Positions 37,321 to 45,013 of a DNA stretch of 64,000 nucleotides are shown here, piece by piece; within the stretch, counting starts at the first letter, position 1; the number at the start of each line of letters is the position of its first letter. A model generated the notes under the pieces. The model did not search any database and was not told where the DNA came from. It saw only the letters and a list, made by a program, of their open reading frames with translations. A program made the position numbers and the translations under genes. Source of the DNA: Pseudomonas sp. KU43P. GTDB taxonomy: Bacteria; Pseudomonadota; Gammaproteobacteria; Pseudomonadales; Pseudomonadaceae. Where the stretch lies: the NCBI RefSeq assembly GCF_033095865.1, contig NZ_AP019365.1, forward strand, positions 2,887,501 through 2,951,500, in the 5' to 3' direction.

Positions 37321-37449
37321 CTAGGGTTGCTGGGGTTGGCTGTAGCGCATGGCGCCGCAGCGCTCGCACAGCTGGCGGTGCAAGCCGTTGAGTTCAGGGC
37401 TGGCCAGGGCACGCCAGTGGCAGCCCCGCAGCAGGCAGACGAAGCGCAT
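37321..37449 (-). CDS. Cys-rich 42-aa small protein upstream of ku
   Basis: Reading the minus strand from the ATG at 37449 gives MRFVCLLRGCHWRALASPEL, then NGLHRQLCERCGAMRYSQPQ and QP, ending at TAG. A textbook AGGAGGT SD lies 6 nt before the ATG. The layout (C5, C10, then CERC at 28-31) resembles the tiny Cys-rich family known as PSPA7_2676 in Pseudomonas and suggests a single metal or zinc-ribbon site. Its stop is 10 nt before the ku ATG. A 6-bp hairpin (37464-37480) lies just upstream. Confidence 0.7.
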   Translation of the reverse strand: MRFVCLLRGCHWRALASPELNGLHRQLCERCGAMRYSQPQQP

Positions 37450-37524
37450 CAGCCACCTCCTAGGCCCGAAATGCTCGGGCACTTACTGGAAGTGACTGCG
37501 CAGCGGCGTGAAGGTTTACTCGAA

Positions 37525-38115
37525 TCAGCTTTCGCCGGGGAACAGCACCCGTTTGAAGGCCTCTGCTGCCAGGTGAACCTGTACCGACCAGTCGTCGGCA
37601 GCATCGCTGCCGGCATCATCGGAGATGTATTTCAAGCAGACGAAGGGGATGGCTTCGCGGTGGGCGATCAGGGCCAGCACGTAGGCTTCCATGTCGACGA
37701 TGTCGTAGGGCGCCTCGCCGTGGTTGACCTCGAAGCTGTCGCCGCTGCCGCAGGTGCCCAGCGGCAGCCCGGCGAGCGCCTGGCCGTGCTCCAGCAGCGG
37801 CGCAATGTCCGACAGCGGCGTCTGGTAGCGGGCGAAGCCCAACGGGGTCACGTCCATGTCGCGCTGAATGAAGCGCGTGCAGCACACCACGTCGCCTTTG
37901 CCGTAGCGCTGGCTGCCGGCGGAGCCAAGGTTGACGATCAGCTTGGGGCGCTGCTGGTGGATGGCCTTGGTCAGTGCGATGGCGGCGTTGACCTTGCCGA
38001 TGCCGGTGAACAATGTGTTGACGTCGGCGAATACGCTGCCGGCTTCGGCTTCAAGGGCGAAAACGAACAAGGTGTCGGCGAGCGAAATATGGGGGAATGG
38101 CTTGAGGAGCATCAT
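37525..38115 (-). CDS. MTA/SAH nucleosidase-like phosphorylase family protein
   Basis: About 196 aa from the ATG at 38115 (a second ATG follows directly). It has the nucleoside phosphorylase-1 pattern: TGIGKVNAAIALTKAI near residue 38, VNLGSAGS, DVTPLGFARYQTP, and VDMEAYVLALIAHREAIPF with the purine/ribose-binding Met-Glu. It is shorter than E. coli MtnN (232 aa), and the catalytic Asp region reads KYISDDAGSDAADDW, which fits. The likely role is cleavage of S-adenosylhomocysteine or methylthioadenosine, but the substrate is inferred. Confidence 0.78.
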   Translation of the reverse strand: MMLLKPFPHISLADTLFVFALEAEAGSVFADVNTLFTGIGKVNAAIALTKAIHQQRPKLIVNLGSAGSQRYGKGDVVCCTRFIQRDMDVTPLGFARYQTPLSDIAPLLEHGQALAGLPLGTCGSGDSFEVNHGEAPYDIVDMEAYVLALIAHREAIPFVCLKYISDDAGSDAADDWSVQVHLAAEAFKRVLFPGES

Positions 38116-38241
38116 GGAGCGGGCGATTTCCGAATGGCTTGCGAGGGCGCTGCCATTGTCGATGAACCCTGCCCGATTGCAAGTGCCCGGCCAAGCCTGG
38201 CGTTGCAGTGCCAGGTCGCCCCGGCACTGCGCTGGCCTCAA

Positions 38242-38460
38242 TTACGAGCGGCCGCCCTTGTGGCCGGACTCGCGGTCCTTGTTCATGTCGGCGTCCTTGC
38301 GGCCCGATTCGCGGTCCTGAGCCATGCCGCCGCCCGAGGATTGTCCGCCTTTGCGGCCGGCGTCGGATGCTTTCTGCCGGTCATTGGCGAAGTTGCCTGG
38401 GTTCTTGGTGCCACCCTGGCCGCCCTGGCTGCCGGTACGGCTGTTCTCTTTGTTAGCCAT
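38242..38460 (-). CDS. KGG-repeat stress protein, second copy
   Basis: This 72-aa Gly/Lys/Asp-rich protein starts MANKENSRTGSQGGQGGTKN. It has one full GNFANDRQKASDAGRKGGQ repeat followed by degenerate DRESGRK and DRESGHKGG units. It is paralogous to the KGG protein at 24152-24364 and, like it, is probably a desiccation or stationary-phase protein. A perfect 6-bp hairpin (ACGGCA-AGA-TGCCGT, 38492-38506) lies in the predicted 5' leader. Confidence 0.84.
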   Translation of the reverse strand: MANKENSRTGSQGGQGGTKNPGNFANDRQKASDAGRKGGQSSGGGMAQDRESGRKDADMNKDRESGHKGGRS

Positions 38461-38610
38461 GGTCTGAAACCTCATGTGACTTCGAAAGTGCACGGCAAGA
38501 TGCCGTACATAGGTTCGGAGTTCGGCGATAGGGAGGGATTCGTTTTATCGCCAAGCGTTCGGACCGGTGGCGTTAAATAAACGGCCTGGGTGTATTTGGT
38601 GCGCAGGGTG

Positions 38611-39888
38611 TTAGTCGTGCTGGTCCAACGCCCGCTGGCGTCGGCCCAGCCAAGCGCCGGTGATGCCCCAGCCCAGGGCTAGCAGCGCGCCGATCAGCAT
38701 TGCCAGTTGCGGGTGCTCGGCCAACACGTCCAGGCCGCGCTTGACCCATCCGCTCAAGGCATCGCCACCGCGGTACACCACGGTGTCGATGAAGTTCTTG
38801 GCCTTGTACTTGTCCTCGGCCGGCAACACGGTGAACAGCATCTCCCGGCCAGGCCTGACCAGGGCGTACTCACCTGCCCGACGGGCGACCATGACCACCA
38901 CGAAGGCCGCGAACACCGGGGCCAGCGCCAACCACAGGAAGCCCAGCGCCATCGCCAGCGGCACGGCCACCAGCAGCACGCCGACGCCCATCCGCCTGGC
39001 CAGGCGGCCGGTGATGAATACCTGGGTGAGGATCGCCAGGCCCTGGACCACGCTGTCGATCAGGCCAAACACCTGGGTTTGCCGGGTGCGGTCGGTAAAC
39101 GTCTCGCTGACGATGCGCGCCTGCTCGAAGTACAGGAAGGTGCTGACGCTGGCCAGCAGCACCACGAACAGGGCGATGCCCAGCAGGTACTTGGAGCGCA
39201 GGACCGCTGTCGCCCCGGCGAACGGGTTGCCGCCCAGTGGCCGTGACGCAGGCTGCGTGCTGTGGGCCGGCAATGGATGACGGTCGCGCCAGTGCTGCAG
39301 GTAGCCCGCTGCGACCATGCTGCCCAGCAGAAACAGCCCCGCCAGCATCACCAGGCCGGCATGCCCCAGCGGCGCGACCAGCACAGCGCCGAGTATCGGC
39401 CCGCTTAGCCCGCCGAGGCTCGCACCTGCGGCCAGCAGGCCGAACAGGCGCTTGCCCTGCTCGTTGCTGAACAGGTCGGTGAGCACACTCCAGGCCAGCG
39501 AGATGGTCAACAGGTTGAACACCGATAGCCAGATGTAGAAGGCGCGGGCCTGCCACACGTCGTCCGGGCTGAGGGCAAACAACGCGGCGAACAGCAACAG
39601 GTTGCTGACGAAGAAGCCGTAGGTCCAGGGCAGGATATGTCGGCGCTGAACCTTCGAAGCCAGCCAGCCGAACAGCGGCAGGCACGCCAGGGTGGCGATG
39701 AAGGTGCCAGTGAACAGCCACTGCAGGTTGTCCACGCCACCGGCCACGCCCATGGTTTCGCGCACTGGGCGCAGCATGAAGTAGCCGGTTAACAGCAGGT
39801 AGAAGAGCGTCAGGCCGGCGACCACGGCCCGGCCCTCGCCGGGTTGGATGTTCAGCCCCTGGTCGAGCCGCCTGCCCCAGTTGGCCAT
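38611..39888 (-). CDS. MFS-type NTP/NTP exchange-like transporter
   Basis: A 425-aa polytopic protein with about 12 membrane segments, starting MANWGRRLDQGLNIQPGEGR. Motifs such as YFMLRPVRETMGVAGG near residue 36 and LRPGREMLFTVLPAEDKYKAKNF near the C-terminal third are typical of the small bacterial MFS group annotated as NTP/NTP exchange transporters, related to the ATP/ADP translocase (TLC) family. The substrate in free-living bacteria is unknown. It follows the aldo/keto reductase gene by 4 nt and is probably co-transcribed. Confidence 0.78.
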   Translation of the reverse strand: MANWGRRLDQGLNIQPGEGRAVVAGLTLFYLLLTGYFMLRPVRETMGVAGGVDNLQWLFTGTFIATLACLPLFGWLASKVQRRHILPWTYGFFVSNLLLFAALFALSPDDVWQARAFYIWLSVFNLLTISLAWSVLTDLFSNEQGKRLFGLLAAGASLGGLSGPILGAVLVAPLGHAGLVMLAGLFLLGSMVAAGYLQHWRDRHPLPAHSTQPASRPLGGNPFAGATAVLRSKYLLGIALFVVLLASVSTFLYFEQARIVSETFTDRTRQTQVFGLIDSVVQGLAILTQVFITGRLARRMGVGVLLVAVPLAMALGFLWLALAPVFAAFVVVMVARRAGEYALVRPGREMLFTVLPAEDKYKAKNFIDTVVYRGGDALSGWVKRGLDVLAEHPQLAMLIGALLALGWGITGAWLGRRQRALDQHD

Positions 39889-39892
39889 GGCT

Positions 39893-40804
39893 TCAGGCGA
39901 ATTGCTGGATCAGCGCCTGTTGCTGCGCCTGGCTGAGCAAAGGTTCATGCCCCGCCTTCAGTTGGTCGAGCTGGCGTTCGGGGCGGCCGGTGGCGGGAAT
40001 CACCGTGGTCACCGCCGGGTGGCTGATGGCGAATTTCAGGAACAGCTGTGCCCAGCTGCCGATACCGGCTTGCGCGGCCCAGGCTGGCAGCGCCTGGCCC
40101 TTGACCTTGGCGAACAGGCGTCCGTCATCGAATGCCCGGTTGATCAGCACCGCAATGCCCTTGTCCTGACACAGCGGCAGCAGTTCGCGGGCCGCTTGCG
40201 GGGCATTGACCGAATAATTGATCTGGATGAAGTCCAGCGGCTCGCGCCGCACGATGCTGGCGACCTCATCGTGGCCACTGTTCAGGTAATGGGTGATACC
40301 GACGTAGCGGGTCTTGCCCTGCTGCTTGAGCTCACGGGCGTAAGGCAATTGCGTCTGCCAATCGCGCAGGTTGTGGATCTGCAGCAGGTCGACCTTGTCG
40401 GTGCGCAGGCTCTTGAGGCTGCCCGCCCATTGCGCCTGGGCATCGGCCCGGCTGTCGGCGGCAATCTTGGTGGCGATGAAGCATTGCCGGTGCCAACCGC
40501 CCTCCTCCAGCAGCTGACCAAGCACGCTGTCGGCGCCGCCATAGTTGGGTGAGGTGTCGATGACCTTGCCGCCACCGTCGAAAAACGCCTTGAGCACTAC
40601 CTTGAGCTGCTGGTATTCGGCCGAATCGGGGGCTACCTCGAAACTGCCGGAGGTGCCGGCGCCGATCACCGGCAAGGCCTCGCCGGAGGACGGGACCTTG
40701 CGCGTCAGCAACCCTGGGGAAGCGGCGGCCTGCAGCCAGGGGCTGGTGGCGGCCAGCAAGCCCAAGGCCGCACTGGCACGTAGGACATCGCGACGACCAT
40801 ACAT
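39893..40804 (-). CDS. Aldo/keto reductase with Tat-type signal
   Basis: A 303-aa protein whose first residues MYGRRDVLRASAALGLLAAT carry a twin-arginine motif and hydrophobic stretch, suggesting periplasmic export. The AKR barrel follows with VIDTSPNYGGADSVLG (catalytic Asp and Tyr), IATKIAADSRAD (Lys), VDLLQIHNLRDW (His) and TTVIPATGRPE. Its substrate is unknown. It lies upstream of the NTP-exchange-like transporter with only 4 nt between them. Confidence 0.85.
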   Translation of the reverse strand: MYGRRDVLRASAALGLLAATSPWLQAAASPGLLTRKVPSSGEALPVIGAGTSGSFEVAPDSAEYQQLKVVLKAFFDGGGKVIDTSPNYGGADSVLGQLLEEGGWHRQCFIATKIAADSRADAQAQWAGSLKSLRTDKVDLLQIHNLRDWQTQLPYARELKQQGKTRYVGITHYLNSGHDEVASIVRREPLDFIQINYSVNAPQAARELLPLCQDKGIAVLINRAFDDGRLFAKVKGQALPAWAAQAGIGSWAQLFLKFAISHPAVTTVIPATGRPERQLDQLKAGHEPLLSQAQQQALIQQFA

Positions 40805-40893
40805 AGCGAAGCTCCCGTTTTGAGTCGGAAACTATCAAGGCTAGCCGCTGCGGCCCCCCAGGGTCGGTGATTCTGTATCGGGATGTTTAGGGA

Positions 40894-41775
40894 TCAGCCT
40901 TGGAGCAACAGGCGCAGGTCCAGGCCGGCGTCTGTCATCGGCGGGCACCAGTAGTAACCCCCGGTCAGCGGGCGGCTGAAGCGGTAAAGGCCATCGATGA
41001 TGCCGTCTTCCAGGCCGCTCATGCGCCGCAACTGCACTTCGAAAGCTTCCAGGCTGTGGCCCAGGGCGACGAACGCAAGGCCCGCTCCGCGGCTGTCGGC
41101 CCAGGCCACCGAGCGGCGTACCATGAATGCCTCGGGCGCAAAGCTTTCCTGGGCGGTGCGCTTGACGTGGGCCGACGCTGGGGCGTCATCGAGCTCTTCG
41201 TTGTCACTCAGGCGACGGCCAATGATGTTGTCCTGGTCGGCCTGTGGCAGCGACTTGAAGTACGACAGGTCGTGCTTCCACAGCTGGAAGGCGGCGAAAC
41301 TCGAACCTGCCAGGCCTGGCTGCTCGCCGGCAACGATGGCGGCCTCGACGGCGTCTTCGTCAACCGGGTTTTCAGTGCCGTCCTCGTAGCCGGTCAGGTC
41401 GTGGCCGCCGCGGTGCAGGAAGCCGTCAACGCTGTCGGCCAGGCGCAATGCCGGGGCCAGCACTTGTTCCAAGGCCTGGGCCTGCAGCAGCAGGTCGCCA
41501 CGCTCCTCGCCACGCAGCCACAGCCACAGGGCGTGCTGGGTGCTGGGGTTCTCCACCGCTGCATCCAGCTGCGGGAACGCGCGCAGGCCAGGCACTTCGC
41601 GGCCCATGGCCTTCACCAGCGGCGCGCCGATGCCAACGATCAGGCGCTGGCCATCCACCTGCGGCAGCAGTGCATCCAGCGCCGCAGGCAGCGCTTCGGG
41701 CGACTGCAAAGTGAAGAACAGGTGGCGGGCATGGGGCGGCACCGGGGTGGCAAGCAGACCTTGCTGGAACGGCAT
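40894..41775 (-). CDS. DyP-type heme peroxidase
   Basis: A 293-aa dye-decolorizing peroxidase with the defining GxxDG motif in DLTGYEDGTENPVDE near residue 126, the distal Arg region in MVRRSVAWAD and a proximal His in TAQESFAPEAF...SAHVKR-type context (H near 204). The length and lack of a Tat signal suggest a cytosolic type B enzyme. It may oxidise phenolics or Mn(II); in this bacterium with aromatic catabolism a lignin-related role is possible but unproven. Confidence 0.88.
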   Translation of the reverse strand: MPFQQGLLATPVPPHARHLFFTLQSPEALPAALDALLPQVDGQRLIVGIGAPLVKAMGREVPGLRAFPQLDAAVENPSTQHALWLWLRGEERGDLLLQAQALEQVLAPALRLADSVDGFLHRGGHDLTGYEDGTENPVDEDAVEAAIVAGEQPGLAGSSFAAFQLWKHDLSYFKSLPQADQDNIIGRRLSDNEELDDAPASAHVKRTAQESFAPEAFMVRRSVAWADSRGAGLAFVALGHSLEAFEVQLRRMSGLEDGIIDGLYRFSRPLTGGYYWCPPMTDAGLDLRLLLQG

Positions 41776-42004
41776 GACAGGCTAATCCTTTCGCTAAAAG
41801 CGCGAATGCTACTGCGCGAGCCGCGCTACCGCAACGCAGCCAATGCCGCAGGGGGCGTGGCGGTGCGCTTGGCTTGCGGCGTAGGGCGAAATGCGGAAGC
41901 GCCACCATTTAGCAACAATAAGTTACCAAGTGCTGATGCCGGGCGATTAGCTATCGCCAACGCCCGACCTAGACTCTTCGGATCCTTTATCCGAGTGCCT
42001 GCCC
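41776..42004. other. Divergent DyP/BASS intergenic region
   Basis: 229 bp. It contains two small perfect dyads near the symporter start: GGCGAT-TAGCT-ATCGCC at 41942-41958 and TCGGAT-CCTTT-ATCCGA at 41978-41994. Either could be an operator or leader hairpin. No -10/-35 pair was convincing. Confidence 0.4.
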
Positions 42005-42904
42005 ATGACCGCCTCGCCGCTGCTCACCACCTTCCTGCCCCTCGCCCTGGGCATCATCATGCTGGGTTTGGGCCTGTCGCTGACCTTGGCCGACTTCGCC
42101 CGGGTGGTGAAGTACCCCAAGCCAGTGGTGGTCGGCCTGGCGTGCCAGATCCTGCTGCTGCCATTCCTGTGTTTCCTGATCGCCAACGGCTTTGGCCTGG
42201 AGTCGGCGCTAGCGGTCGGCCTGATGCTGCTGGCGGCCTCGCCGGGCGGCACTACCGCGAACCTGTTCAGCCACCTGGCCCACGGCGATGTGGCGCTGAA
42301 CATCACCCTGACCGCGGTGAACTCGCTGATCGCGATTCTGACCATGCCGTTGCTGGTGAACCTGTCGCTGAGCTGGTTCATGGCTTCGGACCAGGCGATT
42401 CCGTTGCAATTCGCCAAGGTCATGCAGGTGTTCGCCATCGTGCTGCTGCCGGTGGCGTTGGGCATGCTGATTCGCCACTTGACGCCCGCGTTTGCCGCGC
42501 GCATGGAAAAACCGATGAAGGCGGTGGCCGCGTTGTTCCTGGCGTTCACCATCGCCCTGGCACTGGCCAAGGACTGGCAGACGGTGGTGGAGTATGCCCC
42601 TGTCGTCGGCCTGGCCGCGCTGCTGTTCAACCTGGCCAGCCTGTCGGTGGGTTACTGGGTGCCGCGCTTGCTGAGCATCCCCAAGCGCCAGGCGATTGCC
42701 ATCGGCATGGAGATCGGCATTCACAATGGCACGTTGGCGATTGCCCTGGCCTTGAGCCCGTCACTGCTGAACAATGCCACCATGGCGGTGCCGGCGGCGC
42801 TGTACAGCCTGATCATGTTCTTCACCGCCGCCGCGTTCGGCTGGTGGGTCAGCCGTGGCCACGCTGCCGCTCAGGGGCAAGCCAAGGGCGAAACGGTGAA
42901 CTGA
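42005..42904 (+). CDS. Bile acid:sodium symporter (BASS) family transporter
   Basis: A 299-aa inner-membrane protein with about nine or ten hydrophobic helices. It shows ALGIIMLGLGLSLTLADF at the N-terminus, LLAASPGGTTANLFSHLAHGD near 75-95 (the discontinuous helix motif of the family) and AIAIGMEIGIHNGTLAIALA near 235. BASS proteins import organic acids with sodium; the substrate here is unknown. It ends 3 nt before the convergent crtZ-like gene. Confidence 0.85.
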   Translation: MTASPLLTTFLPLALGIIMLGLGLSLTLADFARVVKYPKPVVVGLACQILLLPFLCFLIANGFGLESALAVGLMLLAASPGGTTANLFSHLAHGDVALNITLTAVNSLIAILTMPLLVNLSLSWFMASDQAIPLQFAKVMQVFAIVLLPVALGMLIRHLTPAFAARMEKPMKAVAALFLAFTIALALAKDWQTVVEYAPVVGLAALLFNLASLSVGYWVPRLLSIPKRQAIAIGMEIGIHNGTLAIALALSPSLLNNATMAVPAALYSLIMFFTAAAFGWWVSRGHAAAQGQAKGETVN

Positions 42905-42907
42905 CGC

Positions 42908-43375
42908 TCAGCCGCGGCTGCGCCGGGCCTGCAACTGGCGCTTGAGCACCTTCAGGGGCGGTGCGTAGAAAAAACCGAATGACACACTGCCGGTGCGCCC
43001 CTTGATCGCGTGATGCAACCGATGGGCGCGGTGCAGGCGCTTGAGGTAGCGGTTCACCGGCCGTGGCGGGCGCGGCCAGTGGCGATGGAAGAAACCGTCG
43101 TGCGCCAGCACGTACAACACCCCGTAGCCTGCCACACCGGCACCGACCCACTGCAGCGGTGCATGGCCGGCCTTGCCCAGCGCCACGAGTGCGGCTGCAA
43201 TCAGGCCCAGCGCCACCAGGTACAAGTCGTTGGTTTCGAGCATGCCCAGGTGCGGTTCGTGATGCGATCGGTGCAGCCACCAGCCCCAACCATGCATGAT
43301 GTACTTGTGCGCCAGCGTGCCGACACCTTCCATGGCCACCAGGGTGCCGATGAGCACGAGGAAATTGAACAGCAT
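42908..43375 (-). CDS. crtZ: CrtZ-type beta-carotene hydroxylase-like protein
   Basis: A 155-aa membrane di-iron hydroxylase with the His boxes HKYIMHG (residues 23-29), HRSHHEPH, HDGFFHRHW and HRAHRLHH, together matching CrtZ. CrtZ adds 3-hydroxyls to beta-carotene. No other carotenoid gene is visible in the window, so the substrate may be supplied from elsewhere or may differ. Start MLFNFLVLIGTLVAMEGVGT at 43375. It converges on the BASS gene. Confidence 0.82.
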   Translation of the reverse strand: MLFNFLVLIGTLVAMEGVGTLAHKYIMHGWGWWLHRSHHEPHLGMLETNDLYLVALGLIAAALVALGKAGHAPLQWVGAGVAGYGVLYVLAHDGFFHRHWPRPPRPVNRYLKRLHRAHRLHHAIKGRTGSVSFGFFYAPPLKVLKRQLQARRSRG

Positions 43376-43495
43376 GTAACGGTCCGGGTGATGGCGAAGA
43401 GTGGCGCAAGGTTACCGATTGCCGGCCTTTTTTTCCATGCAAGCGTGACCGGCTGCAGGGCATTTGCCGATGAAGCCATTGTCATGTTTTTACCC

Positions 43496-43524
43496 TTGAC
43501 CCCTCCTGCTGCCGGGCGTATGGT
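43496..43524 (+). promoter_or_regulatory. Sigma-70 promoter of mgtC
   Basis: TTGACC (43496-43501), a 17-nt spacer and TATGGT (43519-43524) predict transcription from about 43531, leaving a leader of about 250 nt before the mgtC ATG at 43783. Confidence 0.65.
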
Positions 43525-43530
43525 CCGCGT

Positions 43531-43782
43531 CGCAATTTTGCATCCCTGAACAGGAGCCCTGCATTGGACAGTAGCCCCAGTCGCTTGCGACAGGCCCACT
43601 CGGCGAGCTAGTCCGGCAGTGTCCTGCCACTGTCTCGCTTTCGGCCAGACGGTGGAATCCATCCCAGCCCCCTTGCGGCTGCGTTCCTCCTCTTTCCTTC
43701 GTGGTCCTGCGCATTTCTGGTTTTTCAACCGCGCCCTTGATGTGGCGTTCGAGCGGGCGTTTGCCTGCGCAAGAGGTTTGCT
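43531..43782 (+). promoter_or_regulatory. Long structured 5' leader of mgtC
   Basis: Simple hairpins are visible by eye: GTCGC-TT-GCGAC at 43580-43591 and GGCAG-TGTC-CTGCC at 43615-43628, followed by a pyrimidine-rich stretch (about 43690-43715) and a run GGTTTTTCAACC. mgtC leaders in enterobacteria sense Mg2+, ATP or translation of short peptides; a comparable control is possible here. It does not match the M-box, cobalamin or yybP-ykoY patterns as I know them. Confidence 0.45.
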
Positions 43783-44496
43783 ATGGATTGGAAAGTCTTT
43801 CTGCTGCGTGTCAGCATTGCCCTGCTGCTCGGTGCCCTGATCGGTGCCGAGCGTCAGCTGCGCCAACGCCTCACCGGCCTTCGCACCAACGCGCTGGTCA
43901 GTACCGGCGCCTGCCTGTTCGTGCTGATGACCCAGGCCGTGCCGGGCATGGCCCCTACCGACGCCTCACGCATCGCGGCCTATGTGGTGTCGGGTATCGG
44001 CTTTCTGGGTGGTGGCGTGATCATGCGTGATGGTTTCAACGTACGCGGTTTGAACACCGCCGCCACCCTGTGGTGCACCGCCGCGATCGGTGTGTTGTGC
44101 AGCCTCGGCCTGCTGCTGGAGGCCACGCTGGGTAGCCTGGTGGTGCTGTGCGCGAATATCCTGCTGCGCGATATCGCCCAGCGCCTGGATCGCCAGGAGG
44201 TTTTGCCGGCCAGCGAGGTCGAACAACGCTTCGAAGTGCGCATCGTCTGCCGCGCCGAAGATGAAATCCAGGTGCGCAGCCTGATGCTGCACAGCCTGGG
44301 CGACCCCGAGCTGCGCCTGCAGTCGCTGCACAGCGAAGACCTGCCCAACCCGGCGCGCCTGGAAGTGCGTGCCGAGCTGCTGGGCAACCCGCAGGCGCCG
44401 GCGCAACTCGAGCGCCTGGTCAGCCGGGTAAGCCTGGAAAAAGGCGTAAGTTCGGTGCGCTGGCAGCTGCAGCCACTGGAAATGACCACGGATTGA
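43783..44496 (+). CDS. mgtC: MgtC/SapB family membrane protein
   Basis: A 237-aa protein with an N-terminal MgtC domain: about four or five membrane helices, GALIGAERQLRQRLTGLRTN near residue 18, GIGFLGGGVIMRDGFNVRGLNTAATLW near 72-98. A soluble C-terminal ACT-like domain follows (about 145-232). MgtC inhibits the F1Fo ATP synthase and supports growth at low Mg2+. The long leader upstream suggests RNA-level control. The GNAT gene begins 10 nt downstream. Confidence 0.88.
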   Translation: MDWKVFLLRVSIALLLGALIGAERQLRQRLTGLRTNALVSTGACLFVLMTQAVPGMAPTDASRIAAYVVSGIGFLGGGVIMRDGFNVRGLNTAATLWCTAAIGVLCSLGLLLEATLGSLVVLCANILLRDIAQRLDRQEVLPASEVEQRFEVRIVCRAEDEIQVRSLMLHSLGDPELRLQSLHSEDLPNPARLEVRAELLGNPQAPAQLERLVSRVSLEKGVSSVRWQLQPLEMTTD

Positions 44497-44506
44497 GGAA
44501 CCCGCA

Positions 44507-45013
44507 ATGCTTGTACGCCCTGCCCGCCATGAGGATGTACCGCAACTGATGGCTATCGAACGCTCAGCCGCACGGGCGTTCGCCCAGCGGCCTGAACGGG
44601 CCTGGCTGGCCCAGGGCGAAGTGCTGGCTGTGGACGCCCACCGAATGTTCATCGAAACAGCGTGTAGCTGGGTGGCGGAAAACGCCCAGGGCGAGTTGCT
44701 GGGCTTTATCTGTGCCCGCCTGGAGGGCCGGGCGCTGCATATCGAGGAGTTGTCTGTGCGCCTGGAGGCCCAGGGGCAAGGTGTGGGGCGACGGCTGCTG
44801 GATGAGGCTGTCGCCGTTGCTCGGCGCAGATGCCTGCAGCAACTGACCTTGACCACCTTTGCCGATGTGCCCTGGAATGCGCCTTTCTATGCGCGCTACG
44901 GGTTCGAACTGATGGCCTCTGAGCAGCTGAGCCCAAGGTTGAGCGCAGTGCTGGCCAGCGAGCGCGCACATGGCCTGGAGGGACGATGCGCCATGCGCCT
45001 GGTGCTAGCGTGA
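44507..45013 (+). CDS. GNAT family N-acetyltransferase
   Basis: A 168-aa acetyltransferase with the GNAT core: ELSVRLEAQGQGVGRRLLDEA (acetyl-CoA pyrophosphate loop Q/RxxGxG/A) near residue 83-103, then TLTTFADVPWNAPFYARYGFE. The substrate is unknown. It is probably co-transcribed with mgtC and its end overlaps the convergent xthA gene by 9 nt. Confidence 0.85.
   Translation: MLVRPARHEDVPQLMAIERSAARAFAQRPERAWLAQGEVLAVDAHRMFIETACSWVAENAQGELLGFICARLEGRALHIEELSVRLEAQGQGVGRRLLDEAVAVARRRCLQQLTLTTFADVPWNAPFYARYGFELMASEQLSPRLSAVLASERAHGLEGRCAMRLVLA

Larger units (their letters stand above)
43376..43782. other. crtZ/mgtC divergent intergenic region (407 bp)
   Basis: It contains a good sigma-70 promoter toward mgtC (43496-43524) followed by a leader of about 250 nt described separately. 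The first 120 bases after the crtZ start hold no clear element for crtZ. Short open frames in the leader lack convincing SD sequences. Confidence 0.6.

Noticed and set aside
40900..42945. A 681-codon plus-strand open frame over the DyP gene and the symporter
   Set aside because: It is antisense to the peroxidase and out of frame with the symporter; both real genes have motifs and correct lengths.
43531..43782. mgtC leader as a cobalamin or M-box riboswitch
   Set aside because: GCCACTG occurs at 43626 but the required B12-box and CCGCAAC elements are missing, and no M-box core could be seen.
43619..43840. A 73-codon frame in the mgtC leader as a leader peptide
   Set aside because: It overlaps the mgtC start, has no clear SD and abnormal composition, although short leader peptides cannot be fully ruled out.
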